This document shows positions 53,265-61,032 of a stretch of DNA of 64,000 nucleotides, piece after piece. Below the pieces are notes generated by a model. That model was not told the DNA's origin and ran no database searches. It saw only the letters and a program-made list of their open reading frames with translations. The stretch comes from Bog-950 sp964615305 (GTDB taxonomy: Bacteria; Bacteroidota; Bacteroidia; Chitinophagales; LD1): NCBI GenBank assembly GCA_964615305.1, contig CAZTNA010000005.1:157343-221342 (forward strand), in the 5' to 3' direction. Positions within the stretch are counted from its first letter, which is position 1; the number at the start of each line of letters is the position of its first letter. A program made the translations under genes and the position numbers.

Positions 53265-53920
53265 CCAATTCGTGCACTCAGTGCCCCGAAGGTTTCAGAA
53301 CAAAATTTACATTCCTTTTTACACTTTTTTTTCTTGTGGCGATAGAGGATGTTATTTCTCAAAAAATATGGGAAGAGCGCAAAGGATGTATTCGCACTCA
53401 AGGTAATTTGGCCGGGGGCTACTTGTTCTCGCAAAAAATAGCAACAGCTTACATTACAGGTGATATGGATGTATTTGTTGAAGATCGGGTGGGTGTTGCT
53501 GGAAGTATTTGGGCATCTTTTGCAACAAACCGTAAAAACGAAGTTGGCGTAAAGGCTAACCATGCAGTTTTCTGGGGTATCAATTATCATTTTTTAAAAC
53601 CCAAACGCTTCGATCCGTTCATAGGGCTTACCCCAGGTGTGGGTTTAGTGAGGGTTGTATTTAAAAATGGCGATGCAATAAAACAAACACCATTTACCGT
53701 AGTGCCATTAGTGTCGGCTACACTCGGGTTTAATTATTATGTGGGTTCTATTTTTAACTTTTTTGCAAAGGTGCAGGGGGTAACCGGTCACGTTACCGCA
53801 AATATGCCGAGTCCTGTTCGTTTAGAAGAACTGAAGTTTACAGCCGGTTTGGGCTGGAACCTACGATTGTGGAAACCAAAAATTAAGGATAAATGGAAAG
53901 CAAAATCAGTCAATGGATGA
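53243..53920 (+). CDS. Outer-membrane beta-barrel-like protein B
   Basis: The 225-residue protein has an unusually long pre-signal head of about 20 residues with two Cys (NSCTQCPEG), then a hydrophobic signal TFLFTLFFLVAI and a likely cut after DVISQ. Beta-barrel-like strands follow (GVAGSIWASFATNRKNEVGV, FIGLTPGVGLVRVVFK, VVPLVSATLGFNYYVG, LKFTAGLGWNLRLW). Start 53243 is the only ATG that keeps the signal near the front, and it overlaps the upstream gene by 22 bases. The two products are of like size and may form one unit. A stable hairpin follows at 53935. Confidence 0.68.
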   Translation: MERQKVLTNSCTQCPEGFRTKFTFLFTLFFLVAIEDVISQKIWEERKGCIRTQGNLAGGYLFSQKIATAYITGDMDVFVEDRVGVAGSIWASFATNRKNEVGVKANHAVFWGINYHFLKPKRFDPFIGLTPGVGLVRVVFKNGDAIKQTPFTVVPLVSATLGFNYYVGSIFNFFAKVQGVTGHVTANMPSPVRLEELKFTAGLGWNLRLWKPKIKDKWKAKSVNG

Positions 53921-53934
53921 TAGAAATTTTTAGC

Positions 53935-53965
53935 AATGGAGGCCGGTGCATCACCGGCCTTCATT
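53935..53965 (+). terminator. Long perfect hairpin after the beta-barrel pair
   Basis: A 14-bp stem (AATGGAGGCCGGTG with CACCGGCCTTCATT, one G-T wobble) closes a CAT loop 15 bases after the stop at 53920. There is no T-run behind it, so it may be a weak or protein-assisted terminator, or an mRNA 3' end stabiliser. Confidence 0.5.
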
Positions 53966-54030
53966 GTTGCAGCAAAAACCATTTTTAAAACTTGCTTCAG
54001 CGAATATCTTTGCCGGCTTTAAAAAATACT

Positions 54031-54522
54031 ATGAGCTTTTTGATTAGAAAGGGAGACGAGCGCGATGTGCCGGGCATTATGAAGTTAGTGCGCGAGTTAG
54101 CTCTATTTGAACGCGCCCCCGAAGCCGTAGTAAATACTGAAAAAATGCTGCATGAAGATGGCTTTGGTAAACATTCTATCTACAAAGTTTTTGTTGCTGA
54201 AGCAGCCGATACCAATGAAATAATCGGAATGGCGCTTTACTACACTGCTTACTCTACATGGAAAGGGAAAATGCTTTTTCTCGATGATTTAGTAGTTACC
54301 GAAAACTACCGCCAATACGGTATCGGGCGAAAACTGATGAACGAATTTTTAAAAGAAGCCCATGACGCAGGTGTGAATCAGGTTCGCTGGCAAGTGCTTA
54401 ACTGGAACTTACCAGCTATTAGTTTTTATAAATCTTTGAATGCAGAACTTGACGATGAATGGATTACCTGTAAGATGAGTAAAGACCAGATTGGCAGTTA
54501 TCTCGAAACCCTAAGTTTTTAA
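54031..54522 (+). CDS. GNAT-family N-acetyltransferase
   Basis: ATG 54031 gives 163 residues. Upstream codons in frame lack a conserved start. The fold has LIRKGDERDVPGIMKLVREL, the central strand pair MLFLDDLVVTENYRQYGIGRKLMNEFL with the Q/RxxGxG/A acetyl-CoA loop, and WQVLNWNLPAISFYKSLNA, a common diamine/spermidine-type end. The acceptor may be a small amine, but the sequence does not prove it. TATCTTTG at 54005-54012 may be its -7 element. It lies 29 bases before lysC and may share its transcript. Confidence 0.85.
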   Translation: MSFLIRKGDERDVPGIMKLVRELALFERAPEAVVNTEKMLHEDGFGKHSIYKVFVAEAADTNEIIGMALYYTAYSTWKGKMLFLDDLVVTENYRQYGIGRKLMNEFLKEAHDAGVNQVRWQVLNWNLPAISFYKSLNAELDDEWITCKMSKDQIGSYLETLSF

Positions 54523-54551
54523 ACTATTATTTCTTTATTCAAAACACAGTC

Positions 54552-55817
54552 ATGCAGGTTTACAAATTCGGAGGCGCATCGGTTAAAGATGCAGCGGCAG
54601 TAAAAAATGTAACAGCCATATTAGGTGAAAACAATTTCAAAGATAAAGTAGTGGTCATTTCTGCTATGGGCAAAACCACTAATGAGCTAGAGGCTGTTAT
54701 CAATAAATATTATGCAGGGGATACAGATTGGAGCAAGTCTTTAGCCGGTGTGTTCGACAAGCACGTAGCCGTTATTGGTGAATTGTATGGTAACAGCGAC
54801 AAAACCAAGGCTATTGCTGATGTTAAAAAATTAATAGATGCCGCGCATAAATTTCTGACCGAAAACACATCACGGAATTACAACTACATCTACGATCAAA
54901 TTGTTTCAGTTGGTGAATATGTTTCTACTACCATAGTAAGCGACTATGCTAATTCAATTGGGCTACAAAACACACTATTAGATGTAAAGCAAGTGCTGTT
55001 TACTGATAACGCTTACACAGAAGGGAAAGTAGATTTCGGCAAAACAGAAACTGCCATACAAAGAAAGGTAAACGAACTGGTAAAGAGCGGATTTGTAGTT
55101 ACACAAGGTTTTGTAGGTTGCACACCCGAGGGGTTTGCTACCACACTTGGCAGAGAGGGTTCCGATTATACCGCATCTATTTTTGCTTATTCACTTAATG
55201 CAGAGAGAATGACAGTTTGGAAAGATGTGGAGGGAATAATGAATGCCGATCCTAAGGAATTTCACGATGCACAATTTATAAGTGAACTTACTTTTCATGA
55301 AGCTATAGAAATGACTTACTACGGAGCTAGCGTAATTCACCCAAAAACAATTAAACCGATTCAAAACAAAAATATTCCGCTGGAGGTTCGGTCGTTTGTA
55401 AATAGTGGCAAACGCGGTTCAGTTATTAGCGCAAATGCCAATACAAATTTCCTTCCGCCTATAATTATTTGGAAGAGAGCGCAGGTGTTGCTTTCGTTTT
55501 CAGCCAAAGATTTTTCGTTTATAGCCGAGGAACATTTGAGTAAGGTATTTGGAACTTTTGCTGAGAATAGGCTGCGTATTAACATGATGCAAAACGCAGC
55601 CATTAGTTTTTCGATAGTTGTTGATTATAAAAAGGAGAAAATTGAAAATGCCGTGGCTCAATTGCAACAAGATTTCAGTATTACAAAAAACGAAAGCCTT
55701 TCGCTGCTCACCATCCGCCATTATAATCAGGGCATTATTGATAAACTGACAAGGGATAAAGACATTTTACTTCGTCAAATTTCGAGAACTACATTTCAAG
55801 TGCTTATGCGCGAGTAA
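54552..55817 (+). CDS. lysC: Aspartate kinase (monofunctional)
   Basis: Aspartate kinase phosphorylates aspartate, the first step to lysine, threonine, methionine and diaminopimelate. The 421 residues begin MQVYKFGGASVKDA and include VVVISAMGKTTNELE, VTQGFVGCTPEGFATTLGREGSD and DVEGIMNADPKEF. The catalytic domain is followed by an ACT-type regulatory region from about 310 (LRINMMQNAAISFSIVV) that senses end product. No homoserine dehydrogenase is fused. Confidence 0.95.
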   Translation: MQVYKFGGASVKDAAAVKNVTAILGENNFKDKVVVISAMGKTTNELEAVINKYYAGDTDWSKSLAGVFDKHVAVIGELYGNSDKTKAIADVKKLIDAAHKFLTENTSRNYNYIYDQIVSVGEYVSTTIVSDYANSIGLQNTLLDVKQVLFTDNAYTEGKVDFGKTETAIQRKVNELVKSGFVVTQGFVGCTPEGFATTLGREGSDYTASIFAYSLNAERMTVWKDVEGIMNADPKEFHDAQFISELTFHEAIEMTYYGASVIHPKTIKPIQNKNIPLEVRSFVNSGKRGSVISANANTNFLPPIIIWKRAQVLLSFSAKDFSFIAEEHLSKVFGTFAENRLRINMMQNAAISFSIVVDYKKEKIENAVAQLQQDFSITKNESLSLLTIRHYNQGIIDKLTRDKDILLRQISRTTFQVLMRE

Positions 55818-55865
55818 CAAGAAGTACAGATGGGCAGGTTTTTGCTCATTTGGTTAACTCAAAAT

Positions 55866-57734
55866 ATGTACAAAGCTTGGTTTTTTCTATTACTTGTTTT
55901 TTCAACTTTAAGTGGTTCATCTCAGTGTGTTAGCGCATTTCCGTATATCGAAAATTTTGAAGCTGGAAATGGTAATTGGCAAAGTGGAGGAACAGCTGAT
56001 GATTGGTCTTGGGGGGCAGTTTCAAAACCAGTTATTACTCAAGCTGCCAGTGGAAACAACTGTTGGATAACGGGCGGAACCACCTCATCTTTCTACAATT
56101 TTGGAGAGCGCAGTTATGTAGAAAGCCCCTGTTTCGATTTTTCAAATTTGCAGTATCCACATATTTCATTCAACATATTTTGGGAAACAGAAAGAAGTTA
56201 TGATGGAGCAACCTTTCAGTATTCTATTGATGGTGGCAATAGCTGGTTGAATCTTGGTGCCAGCAACTATGTAGCGGACTGTTTAAACCAAAACTGGTTT
56301 AATTCTTCAAACATTACAAGCCTTTCCGGCCTTGCAACAGCACACGATGGATGGGCGGGTAACATTCAAAATACAAATGGAAGTTGTTTGGGCGGCAATG
56401 GTAGCGGAACATGGTTGAGAGCGCAACATTGTGTCAGGCAACTGGCAGGGGAGCAGAGCGTTGTTTTCCGGTTTGCATTTGGTGCAGGTACTCAATGCAA
56501 TGCGTTTGATGGTTTTGCTTTCGATGATTTTACTATTAGCGAAACACCACAAAGTGTACTTGATTTTACGTACACTTGTATTGGCAGTTCATTTTCATTT
56601 TCCGGTACATCTACTCTTTGCCCATCTTCTTTTAGCTGGAATTTTGGAGATGGAAATTTTGGTTCAGGACTCAATGTTTTACACAGTTACTCCACTTCGG
56701 CAAGTAGCTATGTAACTTTTACAGCCAATGGAGCGTGTGGCGTACCTGCTTCGGTTACTAAGCAGGTGCAAATGCTGGGCATAGTAACTAATGCCGATTC
56801 CGTATCGTGTAATGGCGGTACCAACGGAAAAGCATTTGTTACGGTGAGTGGTGGAGGTAATTATTCGTACGCCTGGAGCACCACCCCTCCACAAATTACC
56901 GATACCGCATTCAATCTTTCGGCAGGAACTTATGTTGTAACAGTTAGCGCTAGTGGATTTTGCGATGCAGTAACAAACATTGAAGTGGCAGAGCCCAATG
57001 CAATTGCTACAACATTTACAGTTGTAGCTGATACCTGCGGTGCCGGAGTTGGTGCATTAAGTGCAAACATCATTGAAGGCACTACGCCTTATTCTTACTT
57101 ATGGTCAAATGGAGTTACCGGTAGTAACCAAATTATAAACTTGAATGTTGGCACTTACACCGTTACAATTACCGATGCAAACAATTGCATAGCTGTTACA
57201 CAAGAGACCGTACCATACGCTACCGGTATTTTCATTCAGTTCGATTCAGTTCAAAACATTTCTTGTGGCGAAACTGCCGATGGTGAAGTATTGGCAACTG
57301 TTACCGGTGGTGCACCACCTTACAATTACTTATGGTCAAGTAACCAAGTTGCATCTCATATAGTCAACCTCCCACAAGGAACTTACTATGTTACGGTTAC
57401 TGACGTAAACAATTGCACCAACACCGATTCTGTTATAATAACATCAGAATCTTGCCCTAGCTACCTGTGGTTTCCAACAGCTTTCTCGCCTAATGGCGAT
57501 GGAGTAAACGATTTTTTTAAGCCCAAGTACAGTTTCGATTTGCAGAAATTCCAGATGCGCGTATACAACCGGTGGGGCGAGTTGGTTTTTGAAACTACCA
57601 ATGTAAACGAAGGATGGAATGGAGCTTATAAAAACACAACGCAACCTATGAGTACTTATGTGTGGGTTGCGGATTATGTACTCGGAGAAAACAAGAAACT
57701 AACCTCAGCTGGTAATGTTACCCTTGTGAGGTAG
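55866..57734 (+). CDS. Gliding-motility-associated C-terminal (T9SS type B) surface protein
   Basis: ATG 55866 gives 622 residues with signal peptide LLLVFSTLSGSSQ; an ATG 12 codons upstream is less likely. A MAM-like or jelly-roll N-terminal region at about 25-235 comes first (FPYIENFEAGNGNW, CFDFSNLQYPHISFNIFW). A PKD domain follows (SWNFGDGNFGSG). Three SprB-like repeats come next (VSCNGGTNGKAFVTV, IIEGTTPYSYLWSNGV, ISCGETADGEVLATV). The type B sorting domain closes it (WFPTAFSPNGDGVNDFF, MRVYNRWGELVFET, GWNGAYKN). Type B cargo usually stays on the surface. SprB repeats link to adhesion in gliding species, which is only suggestive here. Confidence 0.88.
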   Translation: MYKAWFFLLLVFSTLSGSSQCVSAFPYIENFEAGNGNWQSGGTADDWSWGAVSKPVITQAASGNNCWITGGTTSSFYNFGERSYVESPCFDFSNLQYPHISFNIFWETERSYDGATFQYSIDGGNSWLNLGASNYVADCLNQNWFNSSNITSLSGLATAHDGWAGNIQNTNGSCLGGNGSGTWLRAQHCVRQLAGEQSVVFRFAFGAGTQCNAFDGFAFDDFTISETPQSVLDFTYTCIGSSFSFSGTSTLCPSSFSWNFGDGNFGSGLNVLHSYSTSASSYVTFTANGACGVPASVTKQVQMLGIVTNADSVSCNGGTNGKAFVTVSGGGNYSYAWSTTPPQITDTAFNLSAGTYVVTVSASGFCDAVTNIEVAEPNAIATTFTVVADTCGAGVGALSANIIEGTTPYSYLWSNGVTGSNQIINLNVGTYTVTITDANNCIAVTQETVPYATGIFIQFDSVQNISCGETADGEVLATVTGGAPPYNYLWSSNQVASHIVNLPQGTYYVTVTDVNNCTNTDSVIITSESCPSYLWFPTAFSPNGDGVNDFFKPKYSFDLQKFQMRVYNRWGELVFETTNVNEGWNGAYKNTTQPMSTYVWVADYVLGENKKLTSAGNVTLVR

Positions 57735-58523
57735 CTATTTCCCTCGCCTAGGAAAGTTGAGCAGAATAGAACTTAATATTGGAAGACCGAAAATGGTAAC
57801 TGTTGTCACAGAAAAAATTAAATCAGCTTTTTCACTTTCAAGCAAATGGCATAGTTCAGTTCCCAACCCATATTCGCTGCAATAAAAACCTAAACAAAGC
57901 TTTAGACCCAATATGCCAATGACTATGAAGGCAACAGTATCCAGGAATGGAAATTTTTCCATTAAACGCACAAAGTAACCAGCCACTACACGCATGGTAA
58001 TTATACCGATAAATACCCCTAAGCACACTAAATATATGTTATCAGTAAATGCTACTGCAGCAAAAACGTTGTCAATAGAAAAAGTTAAATCCATTGCCTC
58101 AACCATTAACACCGTACTCCAAAACCTGCTTAATCCAAATATTTTTTTCGGATGCTTAACTTCATCGCTCAGAGTCTCTTTTTCTATATCGAGAATGTGT
58201 TGATGTTTGAAAATTTCTTTGTAAAAAAACTGAACACACAAAAAAATCAGATACGCCCCTCCGGCAAGTTTCAACCAGTTAATTTTTATCAGTATTCCTG
58301 CAAAAATTAATGCTGTGCCTCTGAACACATACGCCAGTATTAATCCGATCCTTAGTGCTTTTCTTCTTTCTTGTTCCGGCAAATCCATCACAAGCGTGGC
58401 CAGTACGGCAGCGTTATCTACCGAAAGCAAACTTTCTATCAAAATCAGATTCAAAACAACAACTAATGCAGTTTGAGGGTCGGGTTGTAGAAAGTTTGAA
58501 AAAAACTGTGCTATTAAATCCAC
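57735..58523 (-). CDS. TerC-family integral membrane protein
   Basis: The 262-residue protein has about seven transmembrane helices and the conserved acidic segments of the TerC/YkoY family: IESLLSVDNAAVLATLV near 30-45 and MVEAMDLTFSIDNVFAAVAF near 145. Asp and Asn in the second and the first ESLLS/DN lie inside helices and probably bind metal. TerC proteins are linked to tellurite tolerance and to metal (manganese, calcium) export for secreted enzymes. It is divergent from the HAD gene and its stop abuts the T9SS type B stop. Confidence 0.85.
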   Translation of the reverse strand: MDLIAQFFSNFLQPDPQTALVVVLNLILIESLLSVDNAAVLATLVMDLPEQERRKALRIGLILAYVFRGTALIFAGILIKINWLKLAGGAYLIFLCVQFFYKEIFKHQHILDIEKETLSDEVKHPKKIFGLSRFWSTVLMVEAMDLTFSIDNVFAAVAFTDNIYLVCLGVFIGIITMRVVAGYFVRLMEKFPFLDTVAFIVIGILGLKLCLGFYCSEYGLGTELCHLLESEKADLIFSVTTVTIFGLPILSSILLNFPRRGK

Positions 58524-58601
58524 GTGAAACTTATTTGAAGCAGTAAAGTTAAACCGTGCGCAAGATTACTAAACTTGCCGTATTCATCCTCATACCTACA
58601 A

Positions 58602-59246
58602 ATGTTTAAAGCAGTAATTTACGATATGGACGGGCTCATAATTGACAGTGAACCATTTTGGCGGCAAGCAGAAATTAAGGTATTTGCAAAAGTTGGCGTA
58701 AAACTTACGGAACAAGACTGTATGCAAACTACAGGCTTTCGTTTCGATGAGGTAGTTGACTACTGGTGGGCACAACGCCCATGGGGTGGAAAGTCGAAGG
58801 AACAAATTCACGATGAAGTGCTCGATGAAATGGAGCACGCAATTACGCATCATGCTCAGTCAATGAGAGGTGTTCGTGAGTCGTTGGAGCATTTCCGTAA
58901 GCAGGATGTGAAGTTAGCAGTGGCGTCTTCATCGGCTATGCGATTGATTAAAGCCACTGTAAAGAAATTAGAGATAGAGCCGTATTTCGACATACTGGTT
59001 TCTGCCGAACATGAAACGTATGGTAAACCACACCCTGCTGTGTTTTTGCGCACCGCAGAAAATCTGGGAGTTCATCCTTCGCAGTGTTTAGTGTTTGAAG
59101 ATTCTTTTAATGGCTTGCTGGCGGCTAAAGCGGCCAAAATGAAATGTGCGGTGGTTCCTTATCCTGAAGATTTTGACAATCCGAAACTGATAATTGCTGA
59201 TTATAAGTGGCGTAGTTTACTGGAAGCGGAATCAGTATTAGTCTAG
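58602..59246 (+). CDS. HAD-superfamily sugar-phosphate phosphatase (HxpB/YniC-like)
   Basis: ATG 58602 gives 214 residues. Motif I is YDMDGLIIDSEPFW, as in HxpB (YniC) and beta-phosphoglucomutase-like phosphatases. Motif II is VASSS, Lys is in YGKPHPAVF, and motif III is FEDSFNGLLAAKAA. All acidic residues are present. Likely substrates are hexitol or sugar phosphates such as 2-deoxyglucose-6-phosphate. It is divergent from the TerC-family gene. Confidence 0.88.
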   Translation: MFKAVIYDMDGLIIDSEPFWRQAEIKVFAKVGVKLTEQDCMQTTGFRFDEVVDYWWAQRPWGGKSKEQIHDEVLDEMEHAITHHAQSMRGVRESLEHFRKQDVKLAVASSSAMRLIKATVKKLEIEPYFDILVSAEHETYGKPHPAVFLRTAENLGVHPSQCLVFEDSFNGLLAAKAAKMKCAVVPYPEDFDNPKLIIADYKWRSLLEAESVLV

Positions 59247-59385
59247 TCATATACTACATGGCTGATTAATTCCTACTTTCTTGATAGGAGAAACACTACC
59301 GGTTGATGAAGTTGAATGCGCGAGTGTGTCGGTATAGAGTTACACATTTTCATTGATAAAGAGTGAAGAATTTAGATGGCAATAA

Positions 59386-59463
59386 GGAGTTTCTCCAATG
59401 AGAGGCAACCTAAAAGGTGCCATTTCTCCAATGAGAACTCCACAATATGTGCATAACATATTG
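59386..59463 (+). promoter_or_regulatory. Structured leader upstream of the SWIB-protein gene
   Basis: The 279-base gap before the SWIB gene holds several ordered elements. TTTCTCCAATGAGA occurs twice, at 59390-59403 and 59423-59436, exactly 33 bases apart, and each can itself fold (TCTC with GAGA). Between them GGCA-a-CCT pairs with AGG-TGCC at 59404-59421. GGAGTT (59386-59391) and AACTCC (59436-59441) pair around the whole. Immediately after is a perfect inverted repeat CAATATGT-GCATA-ACATATTG at 59443-59463. It could be paired operator sites or an RNA leader. The rest of the gap (59247-59385) shows nothing. Confidence 0.55.
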
Positions 59464-59525
59464 GGGGTATGTGTGCCTAGTAATGGTTTTGGTTTTTACT
59501 TTTCGGTCATTAAACCAATTTAAAA

Positions 59526-59858
59526 ATGGCAACAAAAAAGAAAGCTGCTAAAAAAGCAGCACCAAAAAAGGCAGCCAAGAAAGCGGCTCCTAAAGCAAAA
59601 GTAAAACGTAAACCAAATGCAGCCTTCATGAAGGCGTTAACTCCAAGCGCAGCACTTGCAGCTGTTATTGGTTCTAAAGCTGTTCCTCGCACAGAGGCGG
59701 TTAAGAAAGTTTGGGATTACATTAAGAAGAACAAGTTGCAAGACACTAAGAACAAGCGAAACATCAACGCTGATGAAACTTTAGCAAAAGTTCTTGGCGG
59801 CAAAAAGCAAGTTAGCATGTTCGATCTGGCTAAGTACCTTAGCAAGAACTTGTCTTAA
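59526..59858 (+). CDS. Histone H1-like tail plus SWIB/MDM2-domain DNA-binding protein
   Basis: The 110-residue protein has a highly basic tail at residues 1-30 built from KKAA/PKKAAK units, as in histone H1 or bacterial HC1. A SWIB/MDM2 domain follows at about 32-108 (NAAFMKALTPSAALAAVIG, RTEAVKKVWDYIKKNKLQD, INADETLAKVLGGK, MFDLAKYLSKNL). SWIB domains occur in eukaryotic chromatin remodellers, chlamydiae and some Bacteroidota. The expected role is nucleoid packaging or topology control, inferred from composition. It is monocistronic, with a structured leader before it and a strong terminator 16 bases after, as expected for a highly expressed gene. Confidence 0.9.
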   Translation: MATKKKAAKKAAPKKAAKKAAPKAKVKRKPNAAFMKALTPSAALAAVIGSKAVPRTEAVKKVWDYIKKNKLQDTKNKRNINADETLAKVLGGKKQVSMFDLAKYLSKNLS

Positions 59859-59874
59859 TTCTTACTTGCATTTG

Positions 59875-59912
59875 AAAAAATGTCCTGACCCTCGGGTCGG
59901 GACATTTTTTTT
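59875..59912 (+). terminator. Rho-independent terminator after the SWIB gene
   Basis: AAAAAATGTCC-TGACC pairs with GGTCG-GGACATTTTTT across a CTCG loop (one T-G wobble) and ends in a T-run, 16 bases after the stop. The A-tract on the left could let it work both ways. Confidence 0.92.
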
Positions 59913-59936
59913 ATGCCCCGCACTTCGTATCTATTC

Positions 59937-59944
59937 TATATTCG
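59937..59944 (+). promoter_or_regulatory. Possible -7 element TATATTCG immediately before the desaturase ATG
   Basis: TATATTCG ends only five bases before ATG 59950, so if it is the -7 box the mRNA would have little or no leader. The sequence matches the boxes at 110 and 47020. The upstream terminator means the desaturase needs its own promoter here. Confidence 0.4.
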
Positions 59945-59949
59945 CTTTC

Positions 59950-61023
59950 ATGTTGCAAACCCCTAAGTTTCCTGCAGCCAAAACAGGTTTTCAATCAGAA
60001 GTAAAACGCAGAGTAGAAAATTATTTTGCTGAAAACAGAATTGCACCTACCGGTAATTGGAAGTTGTATATTAAAACACTTCTGATACTTATCTACTTTG
60101 TGAGTGTATATACCGCACTTGTGTTTTTTCAGCTTCCTGAATGGGTTAGTTTGCTTTTGTGTGTAGCTTTGGCAATTGGTGTGGCAGCTATCGGCTTTAA
60201 TGTTATGCACGATGGAGCTCATGGAAGTTTTTCGAAGAGCAGAGCACTCAATGACTTGGCAGCTAATACACTCGATGTGTTAGGCGCAAGCTCATATATG
60301 TGGAAAACCAAACACAACGTTGCTCACCACACATATACCAACGTACACGAGTTTGACGATGATATTAATGTAAGACCTTTACTCCGGCTGGCTCCCGGGC
60401 AAAAACGGTTAGCTATTCATAGATTTCAGCACATTTATGGAATCCCTTTGTATGGATTTCTCCATGTTGTTTGGATCGTTTACAAAGATTTTTTAAAGTA
60501 TTTCAGCGGCAAAGTAGGTAATACACCTTTGCGGAAAATGAACATGAAAGAAGAAATGGTGTTTTGGGGCAGTAAGGTTTCATTTCTGTTCTTTTTCATT
60601 TTACTGCCAGTATATTTTCACGGAATTGTTCTATTTCTAATTGGGTTCGCTGTGTTTTCGCTTTGTACAGGGGTTTTTATAAGTGTAGTGTTTCAGTTGG
60701 CTCATGTTGTTGGTGAGGTGGAATTTTTATTACCTGATAAAGAACTAAATAAAATGGATAACGAATGGGCTATTCACCAGGTAATTAGCACGGCTAATTT
60801 TGCTACCAACAGCAAATTGGTTACATGGTTTGTAGGGGGCTTAAATTTTCAGATTGAGCACCATCTTTTCCCCAAAATCAGTCACGTTCATTACCCTGCT
60901 ATCAGCAGAATAGTAAAACAAACCTGTGCCGATTTTGGAATAAAGTACTATGAGTTTTCTACAACACGAGCTGCTGTAGCCCAACACATATCTTTTCTGA
61001 AACGCCTGGGAACATCGGCATAA
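59950..61023 (+). CDS. Membrane fatty acid desaturase (acyl-CoA/lipid, front-end type)
   Basis: ATG 59950 gives 357 residues; in-frame codons upstream run back through the SWIB gene and its terminator and are not coding. The three di-iron His boxes are HDGAH, HNVAHH and QIEHH. The last, with Gln in place of the first His, is typical of delta-5/6 or linoleoyl-CoA-type desaturases. About four membrane helices separate them. A cytochrome b5 domain is absent. It introduces a double bond in an acyl chain using O2 and an external electron donor. The amine-oxidase-like gene follows by nine bases. Confidence 0.9.
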   Translation: MLQTPKFPAAKTGFQSEVKRRVENYFAENRIAPTGNWKLYIKTLLILIYFVSVYTALVFFQLPEWVSLLLCVALAIGVAAIGFNVMHDGAHGSFSKSRALNDLAANTLDVLGASSYMWKTKHNVAHHTYTNVHEFDDDINVRPLLRLAPGQKRLAIHRFQHIYGIPLYGFLHVVWIVYKDFLKYFSGKVGNTPLRKMNMKEEMVFWGSKVSFLFFFILLPVYFHGIVLFLIGFAVFSLCTGVFISVVFQLAHVVGEVEFLLPDKELNKMDNEWAIHQVISTANFATNSKLVTWFVGGLNFQIEHHLFPKISHVHYPAISRIVKQTCADFGIKYYEFSTTRAAVAQHISFLKRLGTSA

Positions 61024-61032
61024 ACGATCGTC

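Noticed and set aside
59794..59949. Long N-terminal extension of the desaturase
   Set aside because: It would run through the SWIB gene and its terminator hairpin in another frame; ATG 59950 gives a normal-length desaturase.
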